From: Microbacterium sp. SORGH_AS_0888
Lineage (GTDB): Bacteria; Actinomycetota; Actinomycetes; Actinomycetales; Microbacteriaceae
Assembly: GCF_030818905.1 (NCBI RefSeq)
Contig: NZ_JAUTAZ010000001.1
Coordinates: 1,488,001 to 1,552,000, forward strand
DNA: 64,000 nt
Reading direction: 5' to 3'
Shown: positions 26,803 to 37,039 of the stretch, piece by piece
How the letters are laid out: every line of letters starts with the position of its first letter
Numbering within the stretch: the stretch's first letter is position 1
Notes under the pieces: generated by a model
The model's database searches: none
What the model saw: the letters and a program-made list of their open reading frames with translations, nothing else
Told to the model about the DNA's origin: nothing
Made by a program: the position numbers and the translations under genes

Positions 26803-26833
26803 TGCTGTGTGCTGCCGGCATGCGGCGGCGGCG

Positions 26834-27409
26834 TCACTTCTCGGCGGACTCGCCCTCGACGGCGTCGGCGGCGACGGCCTCGGCGGCCGCGCCCTCCTCG
26901 GGCGACTCGGCGCCGGCCTCAGCGGCCTCGGCGGGGGCCTCGGTCTCCTCGGCGGGGGCGTCGGCCGGCTTCTCGGTCTCGTCCGCGACGGGAGCAGCCG
27001 CAGCCTTCGTCGCGGAGGACGTGGCCTCGGCGGCGGAACGGCGCTTGGTGACGGGCTCGAGCACGAGCTCGATCACGGCCATGGGCGCGTTGTCGCCCTT
27101 CCGGTTGCCCACCTTGGTGATGCGCGTGTAGCCACCCTCACGATCGGCCACGAGCGGCGCGATCTCGGTGAACAGGACGTGCACGACCTCCTTGTCGCCG
27201 ATGACCGACAACACCCGACGGCGAGCGTGCAGGTCGCCGCGCTTGGCGAAGGTGATGAGGCGCTCGGCGAGCGGACGAAGCCGCTTGGCCTTGGTCTCGG
27301 TGGTCTTGATGGACTTGTGCGTGAACAGCGCGGCGGCGAGGTTCGCGAGCAGCAGACGTTCGTGGGCCGGTCCCCCGCCGAGACGGGGACCCTTCGTGGG
27401 CTTAGGCAT
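26834..27409 (-). CDS. rplQ: 50S ribosomal protein L17 with long acidic tail
   Basis: 191 residues. The first ~120 are a normal L17 ([40 protein letters not shown]). The remaining ~70 are almost entirely Ala, Glu, Pro and Val (for example [19 protein letters not shown]), an extension seen in actinobacterial L17 but long here. L17 lies near the exit tunnel of the large subunit. It follows rpoA by 34 bp and ends the operon. Confidence 0.97.
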   Translation of the reverse strand: MPKPTKGPRLGGGPAHERLLLANLAAALFTHKSIKTTETKAKRLRPLAERLITFAKRGDLHARRRVLSVIGDKEVVHVLFTEIAPLVADREGGYTRITKVGNRKGDNAPMAVIELVLEPVTKRRSAAEATSSATKAAAAPVADETEKPADAPAEETEAPAEAAEAGAESPEEGAAAEAVAADAVEGESAEK

Positions 27410-27443
27410 TCTCAGTTACTCCAGTGTGAGGTCTCGGGCGGGG

Positions 27444-28433
27444 TCAGACGGTCTCGTCGTCGTAGCCGCTGTAGAAGTGGGCGCCGTCGAAACCGGGCAC
27501 CGAGTCCTTGAGCGACAGACCGAGCGAGATGAGCTTGTCGCGCACCTCGTCGACCGACTTCTGGCCGAAGTTGCGGATGTTCATCAGCTGCGTCTCGGAG
27601 AGGGCGACCAGCTCCGAGACCGTGTTGATGCCCTCGCGCTTCAGGCAGTTGTACGAACGGACCGACAGGTCGAGATCCTCGATCGGCATCGACAGCTCGT
27701 TGGTGAGCACGGTCTCGACCGGCGCGGGGCCGATCTCGATGCCCTCGGCCTCGACGTTCAGCTCGCGCGCGAGACCGAACAGCTCGGTGAGGGTGCGGCC
27801 GGCCGAGGCGACCGCGTCGCGGGGGGCGATCGCGGGCTTGGTCTCGACATCCAGCACGAGCTTGTCGAAGTCCGTGCGCTCACCGGCGCGGGTCGCGTCG
27901 ACGCGGTAGCTGACCTTCAGCACGGGCGAGTAGATGGAGTCGATCGGGATCTGACCGGCCTCGGCGTACTCGTTGCGGTTCTGCGTCGCGGAGACGTAGC
28001 CGCGACCGCGCTCGATCGTCAGCTCGAGCTCGAAGCGCGCGGTGTCGTTGAGGGTCGCGATCACGAGCTCGGGGTTGTGCACCTCGACGCCGGCGGGAGC
28101 CGAGATGTCGGCGGCCGTGACCTCGCCCGCACCCGTCTTGCGCAGGTAGGCCGTGATCGGCTCATCGCGCTCGCTCGAGACGACGAGACGCTTGATGTTG
28201 AGGATGATCTCGACGACATCCTCCTTGACACCGGGGATGGTGTCGAACTCGTGCAGGACGCCGTCGATGCGGATGCTGGTGACGGCCGCTCCCGGGATGG
28301 AGGACAGGAGGCTGCGACGCAGCGCGTTGCCGATCGTGTACCCGAAGCCGGGCTCGAGGGGCTCGATCACGAAACGACTGCGGAACTCCCCGACCTTCTC
28401 CTCGGTCAGAGTGGGACGCTGTGCGATGAGCAC
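27444..28433 (-). CDS. rpoA: RNA polymerase alpha subunit
   Basis: 329 residues, standard length. N-terminal dimerisation domain ([20 protein letters not shown]), a flexible acidic linker, and the alpha-CTD ([31 protein letters not shown]), which contacts UP elements and activators. GTG start at 28433 with AAAGGA upstream. Separated from rpsK by 145 bp containing a hairpin; no rpsD lies between them, unlike in many other bacteria. Confidence 0.98.
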   Translation of the reverse strand: MLIAQRPTLTEEKVGEFRSRFVIEPLEPGFGYTIGNALRRSLLSSIPGAAVTSIRIDGVLHEFDTIPGVKEDVVEIILNIKRLVVSSERDEPITAYLRKTGAGEVTAADISAPAGVEVHNPELVIATLNDTARFELELTIERGRGYVSATQNRNEYAEAGQIPIDSIYSPVLKVSYRVDATRAGERTDFDKLVLDVETKPAIAPRDAVASAGRTLTELFGLARELNVEAEGIEIGPAPVETVLTNELSMPIEDLDLSVRSYNCLKREGINTVSELVALSETQLMNIRNFGQKSVDEVRDKLISLGLSLKDSVPGFDGAHFYSGYDDETV

Positions 28434-28539
28434 GATGTGTTCCTTTCGGCTAAGTGCCCGCTATATGACACTTGCGAGTGTTGAGGTGTTGAGTTGTGGA
28501 CGGCCGCGGTGCGCTCACCGCAGCCGGAAGCGTGCGGAG
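28434..28539 (-). promoter_or_regulatory. Possible internal promoter for rpoA-rplQ
   Basis: After the hairpin at 28540-28569, the leader of rpoA contains TATAGC (complement of about 28462-28467) within an AT-richer stretch that is rare in this genome. It could allow separate transcription of rpoA-rplQ. No -35 match, so weak. Confidence 0.3.
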
Positions 28540-28569
28540 GCCGGGGCACCCGACGAGGGGTGCCCCGGC
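28540..28569 (-). terminator. Hairpin between rpsK and rpoA
   Basis: A perfect 12-bp stem (GCCGGGGCACCC at 28540-28551 with 28558-28569), 6-nt loop, 10 bp past the rpsK stop. Probably a partial terminator or attenuator inside the ribosomal operon. Confidence 0.65.
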
Positions 28570-28578
28570 TCCGTGAAC

Positions 28579-28977
28579 TCAGACGCGGCGGCGCTTGGGG
28601 GGACGGCAGCCGTTGTGCGCCTGCGGCGTGACGTCCTGGATCGAGCCGACCTCGAGACCCGCTGCGGTCAGCGAACGGATCGCCGTCTCGCGACCCGAGC
28701 CCGGGCCCTTGACGAAGACGTCGACCTTCTTGACGCCGTGCTCGGCAGCCTGACGGGCGGCCGACTCGGCGGCCATGCCGGCGGCGTACGGGGTCGACTT
28801 GCGCGAGCCCTTGAAGCCCACACCGCCCGAGGACGCCCAGCTGATGACGGCACCCGAGGGGTCCGTGATCGAGACGATCGTGTTGTTGAACGTCGACTTG
28901 ATGTGGGCGTGACCCACGGCGATGTTCTTCTTCTCCTTGCGGCGGGGCTTGCGCGCCGCGGACTTGGCCTGTGCCAT
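28579..28977 (-). CDS. rpsK: 30S ribosomal protein S11
   Basis: 132 residues. Contains the S11 signatures [18 protein letters not shown] and [13 protein letters not shown] and the basic end [11 protein letters not shown]. It forms part of the platform of the small subunit near the mRNA exit. 34 bp behind rpsM. Confidence 0.98.
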   Translation of the reverse strand: MAQAKSAARKPRRKEKKNIAVGHAHIKSTFNNTIVSITDPSGAVISWASSGGVGFKGSRKSTPYAAGMAAESAARQAAEHGVKKVDVFVKGPGSGRETAIRSLTAAGLEVGSIQDVTPQAHNGCRPPKRRRV

Positions 28978-29011
28978 GTGCGTGTTCTCCTAAACCTGTG
29001 GGCGGGGCGCC

Positions 29012-29386
29012 TTAGCGCGCCTTCTTCTTGCCGGCGACGGTGCGCTTGGGACCCTTGCGCGTACGCGCGTTGGTCTTGGTGCGCTGACCGCGCACGGGAA
29101 GGCCGCGGCGGTGGCGCAGGCCCTCGTAGGAGCCGATCTCGACCTTGCGGCGGATGTCGGCGGCCACCTCGCGGCGAAGGTCACCCTCCACCTTGTAGGT
29201 GCCCTCGATGTGGTCGCGGAGCGCGACGAGCTGGTCGTCGCTGAGGTCCTTGACGCGGATGTTCTCGTCGATCCCGGTCGCAGCCAGGATCTCGTTCGAG
29301 CGGGTACGGCCGATGCCGTAGATGTAGGTGAGTGCGATCACCACGCGCTTGTCGCGCGGGATGTCGACGCCGGCAAGACGTGCCAT
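29012..29386 (-). CDS. rpsM: 30S ribosomal protein S13
   Basis: 124 residues beginning [20 protein letters not shown], with [20 protein letters not shown] at the basic C-terminus, as in all bacterial S13. It bridges the subunits and touches P-site tRNA. A 155-bp spacer to rpmJ holds only a weak 9-bp hairpin with a long loop. Confidence 0.98.
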   Translation of the reverse strand: MARLAGVDIPRDKRVVIALTYIYGIGRTRSNEILAATGIDENIRVKDLSDDQLVALRDHIEGTYKVEGDLRREVAADIRRKVEIGSYEGLRHRRGLPVRGQRTKTNARTRKGPKRTVAGKKKAR

Positions 29387-29541
29387 GCGGGGCTCCTAGG
29401 AGTGTATGGAGGTGTGGAGCAGGATCGGTGCCCGGGCCTCCGCCCGAGGTGTCCCCCGCGTCCGATCGCTCGGGCGGGCTCTGATCCTGCCGATGTCATG
29501 TTCAGTTGTGATGCCGGATGCGGCGAGCCCGCCGCATCCGA

Positions 29542-29658
29542 TCAGCCCTGGCGCTGCTTGTGACGCGGGTTCGACTTGCAGATGACCATGACGCGGCCGT
29601 GACGGCGGATCACCTTGCAGTGATCGCAGATCGGCTTGACGCTCGGGTTGACCTTCAT
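29542..29658 (-). CDS. rpmJ: 50S ribosomal protein L36
   Basis: 38 residues ([20 protein letters not shown]...). The zinc-binding type, with Cys at CDHC and a further CKSNPRH giving the C-C-C-H ligand set. Start ATG at 29658. It lies between infA and rpsM as usual in this phylum. Confidence 0.97.
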   Translation of the reverse strand: MKVNPSVKPICDHCKVIRRHGRVMVICKSNPRHKQRQG

Positions 29659-29728
29659 GATGTGTCCTGTCTCGCTGTCTTCGTGCCCGCGGTGCGGGCC
29701 GTTACTTCTCGGCCGGGGTGCTGTGGGC

Positions 29729-29950
29729 TCAGCGGTAGCGGTAGACGATGCGGCCGCGGGTGAGGTCGTAGGGCGAGAGCTCCACGACGACGCGGTCCTC
29801 GGGGATGATGCGGATGTAGTTCTGCCGCATCTTTCCGGAGATGGTGGCGAGCACCTTGTGCCCGTTGCTGAGCTCGACGCGGAACATCGCGTTCGGCAAC
29901 GCTTCGGAGATCGTGCCTTCGATCTCGATGACACCGTCTTTCTTAGCCAT
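29729..29950 (-). CDS. infA: Translation initiation factor IF-1
   Basis: 73 residues, the standard IF-1 length and sequence ([40 protein letters not shown]), an OB-fold that binds the ribosomal A site during initiation. First gene of the infA-rpmJ-rpsM-rpsK transcript. Confidence 0.98.
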   Translation of the reverse strand: MAKKDGVIEIEGTISEALPNAMFRVELSNGHKVLATISGKMRQNYIRIIPEDRVVVELSPYDLTRGRIVYRYR

Positions 29951-30039
29951 AGCCTCGCTGACGCTTCTGCAGACCGGCCGGTCTGCGGTGGATGGGATGT
30001 GGGTGCCGCCGCCCCGCGGCGGAACGCCAACGAGGGCGC

Positions 30040-30090
30040 AAGGCACCAAAGATCAACTATACGCCATCCCCCGCCCCCTCGCCACCCCGC
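30040..30090 (-). promoter_or_regulatory. Likely promoter of the infA operon
   Basis: The 299-bp gap between infA and the lamin-tail gene contains no credible reading frame. TATAGT (complement of 30056-30061) is a good -10 in an otherwise GC-rich area and would give a leader of about 100 nt. No clear -35. Confidence 0.42.
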
Positions 30091-30249
30091 CGCGGCATGC
30101 GTCGGGGTGGGGGTTCCGCGGGTCCGGTCCTCGCGCCTCTTCTCGGCGAGCACGGCGTCCTCCACGTCGCAGGTCCGCGACGGCCCGTTCGTCGTGGGGG
30201 TGTGTCCCCTCGACCGTCACGACGTCATCGGAGGCCAGCTAGACGGAGG

Positions 30250-33200
30250 CTAGGCGCGGGTGCGGGAGGACGGGCGGGGGCGGGGGCGGGCGAGGAGCAC
30301 CAGCGCGGCGCCGACGGCGACGACCACGAGCGACGCGGGGACCCAGCCCCGCGTGTCGTCGCCGCCCGTCGCGGCGAGCGCCGCCACGGACACCGGGGTC
30401 CAGCCGATCACGGCACCCGAGGAATCCGTCACGACGACACGGTGCGCCCCCGCCGGGAGCGTGGTGGGAAGGGCGAAGGATGCCGTACCCGCCGCCGAGA
30501 CCACCGCGCTGCCGAGCGGGATCGGCGTCGAGAAGACCCATCCGAACACGGTCTGCCCGGCGTACCGCGTGCCGACCGTGATCGTGACCGTCTCACCCGG
30601 CGTCGCCGACGACGGACCGGTGACCCCGCCCCGCGCGGCATCCGTGAGCGCCGACTCGGCGGGGGCCGCGGGCCCGGTCGCGGCCGGGAGACCGCCGCCG
30701 CCCGACCCCGATCCCGGCCCCTCGCCGCCCGACCCCGGGCCACCCCCGGCGTCGGCGCAGGGGAGAGTCCCCTCCCGCAGCGCGTGCCCGTCGGTGTTCG
30801 CGTCGTCGGCGTAGTAGACGGCACGGCCCCCATCGGCGCACGCGCCGAACGCAAAGCCCTCGTTGGCGATGGTGTCGCGCATGCCGGCAGGGTTGGCGTA
30901 GCGGTGCACGAGCTCGAAAGCGCCCTTCGCCCCCAGCGCGAACACGGCGCTCTCCCCGTCGCACGCCTCATCGCACACCGCCCACAGGGTGTCCGTGCTC
31001 GCGTCGTACGCGACCTCGGCGACGAGGCTCAGCCCGGGGTCGATCGTCGCGACGACGGCTGCCTGCCCGTTCGGCATGAGCGCGACCGCGTAGACCTTCT
31101 TCAACGACTCGACGCCGACGAAGAACAGCCCGGCACCATGCCCCGGGTACCGCGACGGATCGTACGGCGCCGCAGTGGACGCATCCGCGAGGCCGCCGGC
31201 GACGAGCGCGGTGTCGGGGATCCAGGCGATCCCTTCGAGCCCGCCATTGGCCGCAGTGATGCCGAGCACGGGCGTCAGGTTCCACTCGGCCGTCGCCGAC
31301 AGGTCGCCCGATGTTCCCCGGGGCGCGTAGGCGAGGACCGAGGCGCGGCTCTTCTTGGAGTCCTCGTTGTTGCGCTCGCTCGCGACGTAGGCCGTGTCGC
31401 CCACGAGCGTGACCCCCTCCGCGTCGACCGCGCCCGTGCCGTCGCCGTAGCGCAGCGTCCAGGTCGCCGCCGGGCGCATCGCACCCTGGTCGGACGCGAG
31501 GCGAAGGAGCTGTCCCGTGCCGTTGTTGACCGCCCACAGCGACCCGTCCTGGAAGAACAGCCCGCTCAGGTCTCCGCCGAAGACGTTCGCCTCGTCGATC
31601 GTGGCCACCTCCGACGAGCCGGGCCAGGCCTCCACCGGTGCCGCCGAGCCGCAGTCGTTGGCGGTCCCCCTGGTGCTCGACGCGGACGTCGCGAAGGCGC
31701 CCGTGCCGTCAGGACACCGCGCGTAGGTCGTCGCGGCGTGGGCCGTCCAGCTGTCGGAGTCGACGAGCGCGCCCTTCGGGGTGAACAGCCGCACGCTGTC
31801 CGCGGCGCCGAGCCCGAACGCCGCGCTCCCCCATGCGGACGTGTCGTTCGTGACGACCACGAGGCGGGCGCCCGCGGCGAGCGTCGTCCCGGACGCGAGC
31901 GTGATCGCGTGCGTGTCGTCGTCGTCCTTGACCACGTACCCGCCCAGGTCGACCGGAGCCGACCCGATGTTGAGGAGCTCGATCCAGTCGCCCCCGGCGT
32001 CCCCATCGGACTCGATCTCGTTGATGCGCACGGGAACGCAGGCGTTGGCGGCACCACGGGTCGACGACACCGTCGTGACGACGTCGCCGGTGCCGTCGGG
32101 GCATCGCCCGTAGGTGGTCGCGGCGTGCGAGGTCCACGAGAAGGCATCCACGAGGGTCTTCCCGTCCGCGAGGAACAGCCGGGCCGCATCGGCGCTCCCG
32201 AGGCCGAAGCCGCCCAGGTCCTCGGTCGCGAAGGACGCGAAGCCTCCGGCCGCGATGGTCGTGCCGGCGGGGATGACGAGGGTGTGGCCGTCGTCGCTGT
32301 CGCGGAGGATCCACGACCCGATGTCGACGGCGCCGCTCCCCCCGTTGTGCAGCTCGATCCAGTCGCCCCGGTCGTCGCCGTTGGACTCGATCTCGTTGAT
32401 CCGGATGTCGGAGGAGCCCGCCGGCTTGGCGCAGTCGTTCGCCGCGCCGCGCGTCGAGGACACGGTCGGGGCGAAGTCGCCGCGGTGCCGTCGGGGCACC
32501 GGCCGTACGTCTTCCCGGCGTGCGCGGTCCACGAGTAGCTGTCGATCAGGGTGGCGCCGTCGGCCGTGAACAGACGGGCGGAGTCCGCGCCGCCGAGCCC
32601 GGTCACGTCGATCGCCGCGTACCCACCGGCTGGGATCGTGAGACCCGAGGGGATGACGACGTCGTTCTTCCCGCCGTCGTCCTTGAGGACCAGCCCGCCG
32701 ATCTCGACCGGCGCGGTCGCGACGTTGGTCAGCTCGACCCAGTCGCTGCCCTTGTCGGGCGCGTCGGACTCGATCTCGTTGATGCGCACCGCCGCGACGG
32801 GGTCGACGGCGCAGGCGTTCGGGCGGTCCTTCGTCGCGGCCACTGTCGCGACGAAGGACCTGCTGCCATCCGGGCACGCGCCCCAGGTCGTCGAGGGGCT
32901 GGATGCGTAGGAGTAGCCGTCGATCTCGGCGCCCTCCCAGTAGAGGTGCACCTCATCGGCCTTGCCGAGACCGAAGGCGCTGCTCCCCCACGTCGTCTTG
33001 TCGTCGACGTCGATCGTGAGGAATCCCCGAGCGGCGACGACCGTGTTCGCAGGCAGGGTCAGGGTGCGCTCGAGGCGCTTGTCGTCCGTGATGCGCAGCC
33101 CCGACGCATCCGTGGCCTGGTCCCCGGGGTTGTACAGCTCCACCCAGTCGTGCGCGTCGCCGTCGGACTCGACCTCGTTGATCACGAGGGTCGGCGCGGC

Positions 33201-33284
33201 CTGCGCCGCGTGGGCCGCGGGGGCCACCAGCGCGGCGGCGGACAGGGCGAGCAGGGCGGCGGTCGCCGCTACGAGTCGTCGCAT
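30250..33284 (-). CDS. Secreted lamin-tail-domain protein with phytase/esterase-like region and C-terminal anchor, frame broken
   Basis: About 1011 residues if corrected. A signal peptide (1-27, ending AHA) is followed by four lamin-tail domains, each with INEVESDGD/INEIESxGDxxGDW and ending CPDGTG..STRGxAN. A ~300-residue propeller-like part follows (DLSGLFFQDGSLWAVNNGTG, VDAEGVTLVGDTAYVASERN) that resembles phytase/esterase-like modules. Then come a Gly/Ser/Pro linker, an Ig-like domain and a C-terminus with LAATGGDD, a membrane segment and RPRPRP, a sortase-like tail. The frame breaks at about 32478-32485 in domain 2, where one missing C in GTCGCCGCGG (or two extra bases) joins the halves. 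PHO-box-like repeats and an RBS-hiding hairpin lie upstream. Confidence 0.82.
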
Positions 33285-33340
33285 GGAAAGAACACTCCTC
33301 TACGGGGGCCAGGTGCGGAGGCCGCCGTAGAGGAGTGTTC
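33285..33340 (-). promoter_or_regulatory. Hairpin that contains the ribosome binding site of the lamin-tail gene
   Basis: Arms 33290-33305 and 33325-33340 form a perfect 16-bp stem with a 19-nt loop. On the minus strand the 3' arm carries GAGGAG 9-14 nt before the ATG at 33284, so folding would hide the ribosome binding site. It may also stop transcription from the DsbA gene upstream. Possible translational switch. Confidence 0.6.
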
Positions 33341-33344
33341 CGAG

Positions 33345-33377
33345 CGCATGCGAACGACCGGTGAACACCGGCCGAAC
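33345..33377 (-). promoter_or_regulatory. PHO-box-like triple 11-nt repeat
   Basis: On the minus strand three contiguous 11-nt units each begin GTTC: GTTCGGCCGGT, GTTCACCGGTC and GTTCGCATGCG. The middle unit fits the GTTCAYY-type direct repeats bound by PhoP in Streptomyces. The array ends about 60 bp before the lamin-tail start, a suitable activator position. Phosphate control is inferred. Confidence 0.5.
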
Positions 33378-33399
33378 GCCTCGCGTTGCGCGAGCGGGC

Positions 33400-34158
33400 T
33401 CAGCCCGAGAAGCGCGCCACGAGGTCCCGCTGCGGGTCGCCCGTCAGCGTCGAGTTCAGGATCACCTCGCCGTTGATCGCGATCGTGGGGGTCGCGATGC
33501 CGGACTGTCCCGGCTGGATCGGCGTCTTCTGCGTGATCGAGGTCACGTACGACTCGTACGTGCCGCTGCGGATCGCGTCGGCGGCATCCCCGGCGCCGAC
33601 CTGCTGCGCATAGGCGATCAGCTGGTCGTCGGTCAGGCCCGAGCTGTTCTCCTGGGGCTGGTTGGCGAACAGGACCTGCAGGTAGGCCAGCGAGAGGTCC
33701 GGCCGGGTCGCGGCGACCGCGTACATCGCCGCGGCGGAGCGCGTGGAGTACTGGGTGCCGCTGGACAGACGGTCGAGGATCGAGATCGGGTGGATGTTCA
33801 GGGTGATCGTGCCGTCCTCGACGAGCGACTGGATCGTCGGGCCGTAGGTCTTCTCGAAGTTGCCGCAGACGGGGCACATGAAGTCGACGTAGGTGTCGAG
33901 GGTGCCCGAGCCCGTGCCGACGGCGATCGCCCCCGTCTCGGTGTCGATGCCGCTGGAGGAGGGAACCACGACCGGAGCGGACGGACCCGCCTTCACGTTG
34001 TTCATCCAGACCACGCCGCCGGCGATCGCGACCACGAGCACGACGGCCGCGACGCTCACCCAGATGGCGAACCAGTTGGTCTTCTTGACGGGCTTGTACC
34101 CCTTCGGGGCGCCCTGGCGGTCGGAGCCGCCCTTGCCCTTCTTCTGCGCGGCAGCCAT
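33400..34158 (-). CDS. Membrane-anchored DsbA-family thiol-disulfide oxidoreductase
   Basis: 252 residues. A Lys/Gly-rich cytoplasmic start is followed by one membrane helix (about 29-50, FAIWVSVAAVVLVVAIAGGV) and an extracellular thioredoxin fold. The active site is C95-P-V-C98 (FMCPVCGNFE), with the cis-Pro loop at GIATPTIAING. It should form or rearrange disulfides in exported proteins. 64 bp behind map and facing the lamin-tail gene in the same direction. Confidence 0.92.
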   Translation of the reverse strand: MAAAQKKGKGGSDRQGAPKGYKPVKKTNWFAIWVSVAAVVLVVAIAGGVVWMNNVKAGPSAPVVVPSSSGIDTETGAIAVGTGSGTLDTYVDFMCPVCGNFEKTYGPTIQSLVEDGTITLNIHPISILDRLSSGTQYSTRSAAAMYAVAATRPDLSLAYLQVLFANQPQENSSGLTDDQLIAYAQQVGAGDAADAIRSGTYESYVTSITQKTPIQPGQSGIATPTIAINGEVILNSTLTGDPQRDLVARFSG

Positions 34159-34222
34159 GTTCGTTCCGTTCCTCCCGGCGGCCGTCGGCCGCCTCGTGCT
34201 GTGATCGGGTCAGTCGACGGGG

Positions 34223-35053
34223 CTAGGCGATCTCGCGTGGCCGGACGCCGAAAGGAGCCAGGCCGGCAGCCCCGCCGTCGGGCGCCGTGAGCACCCAGAT
34301 ACCTCCATCGTGCACGGCGACGCTGTGCTCCCAATGTGAGCCGTCGCCGCCGTCGGTCGTCGACACGGTCCAGCCGTCGTCCTCGACCACCGTCTCCTCC
34401 GAGGCGGTGACGATCATCGGCTCGATCGCGAGGACGAGGCCCGGCCCGACGCGGGGTCCCGGGTCGGGCGTGCGGTAGTTGAAGACGCTGGGCGCCTCGT
34501 GCATCTTGCGCCCGATGCCGTGCCCGACGTAGTCGCGGAGGATCCCGTAGCCGTGGCCCGAGGCCACGACGTGGTCCTCGATCGCGGCTCCGACCTCACC
34601 GATGTGGTGGGCGGTCGCCAGCGCGGCGATCCCTGCCCACATCGATCCCTCGGTCACGCGGGAGAGCTCCTCCCGCGACGCGACCAGCTCGGGGCGATCG
34701 GGATCCGGGATGACGATCGTGATGGCGGAGTCGCCGTTCCAGCCCCGGTACTCCGCACCGGCGTCGATCGAGACGATGTCGCCCGGCTCCAGCGCCCGGT
34801 CCCCCGGGATGCCGTGCACGACCTGCTCGTTGACCGAGACGCAGGTCGTGTGGCGGTACCCGCGGACCAGCTGGAAGTTGGAGCGCGCTCCCGCACCCGT
34901 GATGACCCGCGACGCGGCGGCATCCAGCTCGGCCGTCGTCACGCCGGGCGCGATGATCTCGCGCACGGCCTGGAGCGCGTCGGCCGTGATCTGACCCGGC
35001 TCGACCATCGATCGCAACTGCGATGCGGTCTTGTAGATTCCTCGCCGCAGCAC
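34223..35053 (-). CDS. map: Methionine aminopeptidase, type I
   Basis: 276 residues from GTG 35053, 2 bp after the adk stop. Metal ligands are D97 and D108 (SIDAGAEYRGWNGD), the His in YVGHGIGRKMH, and two Glu further on (AIEPMI; final HWEHSVAV). It removes the initiator methionine from new proteins. The adk-map order is the standard one for this phylum; infA, which usually follows, is displaced here by two envelope genes. Confidence 0.96.
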   Translation of the reverse strand: MLRRGIYKTASQLRSMVEPGQITADALQAVREIIAPGVTTAELDAAASRVITGAGARSNFQLVRGYRHTTCVSVNEQVVHGIPGDRALEPGDIVSIDAGAEYRGWNGDSAITIVIPDPDRPELVASREELSRVTEGSMWAGIAALATAHHIGEVGAAIEDHVVASGHGYGILRDYVGHGIGRKMHEAPSVFNYRTPDPGPRVGPGLVLAIEPMIVTASEETVVEDDGWTVSTTDGGDGSHWEHSVAVHDGGIWVLTAPDGGAAGLAPFGVRPREIA

Positions 35054-35055
35054 GG

Positions 35056-35678
35056 TCAGGACTGGGGAGTCAGGCCGCGCCCGATGAGGGCCGTCACGAT
35101 GCGCTCGGTGATCTCGTCGAGCGAGCCGACGCCGTCGATCGAGAGCACGAGTCCCCGGTCGCCGTAGACGCCCAGGATGGGAGCCGTCTCGGACTCGTAG
35201 ATCGACAGGCGGTGGGCGATGACCTCTTCCGTGTCGTCCGTGCGTCCCTGCTCCGCGGCGCGCTTGGCGAGGCGGGCGAGGCGCAGGCTCTCGTCCCGCG
35301 GCGTAGATCGATGCTCTCCTCGCGCGGCACGCTCAGCTCGATGACCGCGTCCAGGCTCTCGTCCCGCGCCTCGAGGAAGGCGTCGAGGTCACCGACCTGG
35401 CCGAGGTTGCGCGGATAGCCGTCGAGGAGGAAGCCGGCGGCCGCGTCGTCCTCGGACAGCCGCTCGCGCACCACGGCGCTCGTCAGCTCGTCCGGGACGA
35501 GGTTGCCCGCCTCGATGATCGCCTGCACCTGCGTTCCGAGCGCGGTGCCGTCCTTGATCGCGGCGCGGAACACGTCGCCGGTCGAGATGGCGGGAACGCC
35601 GAAGGCCTCGGCGATGCGGACACCCTGGGTGCCCTTGCCCGAGCCCTGCGGGCCGACGATCAGAAGGCGAGCGGTCAT
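35056..35678 (-). CDS. adk: Adenylate kinase, reading frame disrupted in the LID region
   Basis: The N-terminal half is normal: P-loop [10 protein letters not shown] at residues 9-18, FRAAIKDGT in the AMP site, FLLDGYPRN. After [10 protein letters not shown] at about 35300-35320 the frame is lost; it resumes one frame over as [10 protein letters not shown], then [19 protein letters not shown] to TPQS and the stop at 35056. A missing base, or a 26-nt insertion between two GAGAGC copies, would explain it; deletion of the 26 nt gives a normal 198-residue enzyme. Adk balances AMP, ADP and ATP and is essential, so an error in the assembly is the likeliest cause. The ATG overlaps the secY stop. Confidence 0.88.
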
Positions 35679-37000
35679 CGCAGGAGCCCTTCGTAGTGAC
35701 GTTGCTGGAGTTGCGCGTCGATCTGCTTCACCGTCTCGAGGCCGACACCGACCATGATGAGGATCGACGTGCCGCCGAACGGGAAGTTCGCGTTCGCACT
35801 CACCGACGCCAGCGCGATCAGCGGGATGAGGGCGACCAGACCGAGGTAGATCGAGCCGGGGAGCGTGATGCGGGTCAGCACGTAGTCGAGGTACTCGGCC
35901 GTGGGACGTCCCGCCCGGATGCCGGGGATGAATCCGCCGTACTTCTTCATGTTGTCGGCGACCTCGACCGGGTTGAACGTGATCGCGACGTAGAAGTAGG
36001 TGAACCCGACGATGAGCAGGAAGTAGATCAGCCAGTAGAGCGGGTGGTCGCCGCGCGTCAGATAGTTCTGGATCCACACGACCCAGCCGGGCAGCGAGCC
36101 GTCGGCACCGGGGGTCTGGTTGAACTGCGCGATGAGAGCCGGGATGTACAGGAGCGACGAGGCGAAGATGACGGGGACGACGCCCGCCATGTTGACCTTG
36201 ATCGGGATGTACGTGTTCGTGCCGCCGTACGTGCGCCTGCCCACCATGCGTTTCGCGTACTGGACGGGGATGCGGCGTTGCGACTGTTCGACGAACACCA
36301 CGAGCGCCACGATCACGATGCCGACCGCGAGCACGAGCAGGAAGATCTCGAAGCCCTTCGACTGCCAGATCGTCCACATGGCCGCGGGGAAGCTCGCCGC
36401 GATCGAGGTGAAGATCAGCAGCGACATGCCGTTGCCGATGCCCTTCTCGGTGACGAGCTCGGCGAACCACATGATGAGGCCGGTGCCGGCGGTCATCGTG
36501 ATGATCATGAGCAGCTGCGCCCACCACGCGTCGTTCGTCAGCAGTCGCTGACACGCCGCGACACCCGTGTTGCCGAAGAGCTGGCCGCTGCGGGCGACGG
36601 TCACGAGGGTGGTCGACTGCAGGAGAGCGAGCGCGATCGTGAGGTAACGCGTGTACTGCGTCAGCCGCGCCTGCCCGGCCTGGCCCTCCTTGTAGAGCGC
36701 CTCGAAGTGCGGGATGACCACGCGCAGGAGCTGGACGATGATCGTCGCCGTGATGTACGGCATGACGCCGAGCGCGAAGATCGACAGCTGCAGCAGCGCG
36801 CCACCGGAGAACAGGTTGACCAGCGAGAGCAGGCCCTGCGTGTTCGAGGAGTCGGACAGACACAGCTGCACGTTGCTGAAGTCGACGAAGGGCGACGGCA
36901 CGTGCGCTCCGAGCCGGTAGAGCACGATGATGCCCAGGGTGAATGCGATCTTCCGCCGCAGGTCGGGCGTGCGGAACACGCGCGCAATTGCGCTGAACAC
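35675..37000 (-). CDS. secY: Preprotein translocase subunit SecY
   Basis: 441 residues with ten membrane segments, the channel of the Sec translocase. Typical starts and loops are present: [25 protein letters not shown], the cytoplasmic loop [27 protein letters not shown] and the C-terminal [22 protein letters not shown] start at 37000 with GGAGGA 7 nt upstream. A terminator-like hairpin separates it from rplO, so secY-adk-map probably has its own promoter. Confidence 0.97.
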   Translation of the reverse strand: MFSAIARVFRTPDLRRKIAFTLGIIVLYRLGAHVPSPFVDFSNVQLCLSDSSNTQGLLSLVNLFSGGALLQLSIFALGVMPYITATIIVQLLRVVIPHFEALYKEGQAGQARLTQYTRYLTIALALLQSTTLVTVARSGQLFGNTGVAACQRLLTNDAWWAQLLMIITMTAGTGLIMWFAELVTEKGIGNGMSLLIFTSIAASFPAAMWTIWQSKGFEIFLLVLAVGIVIVALVVFVEQSQRRIPVQYAKRMVGRRTYGGTNTYIPIKVNMAGVVPVIFASSLLYIPALIAQFNQTPGADGSLPGWVVWIQNYLTRGDHPLYWLIYFLLIVGFTYFYVAITFNPVEVADNMKKYGGFIPGIRAGRPTAEYLDYVLTRITLPGSIYLGLVALIPLIALASVSANANFPFGGTSILIMVGVGLETVKQIDAQLQQRHYEGLLR

Positions 37001-37039
37001 GTGGGGGTCCTCCAGAAAGGTTCCGGCGCGCGGGGCGCA

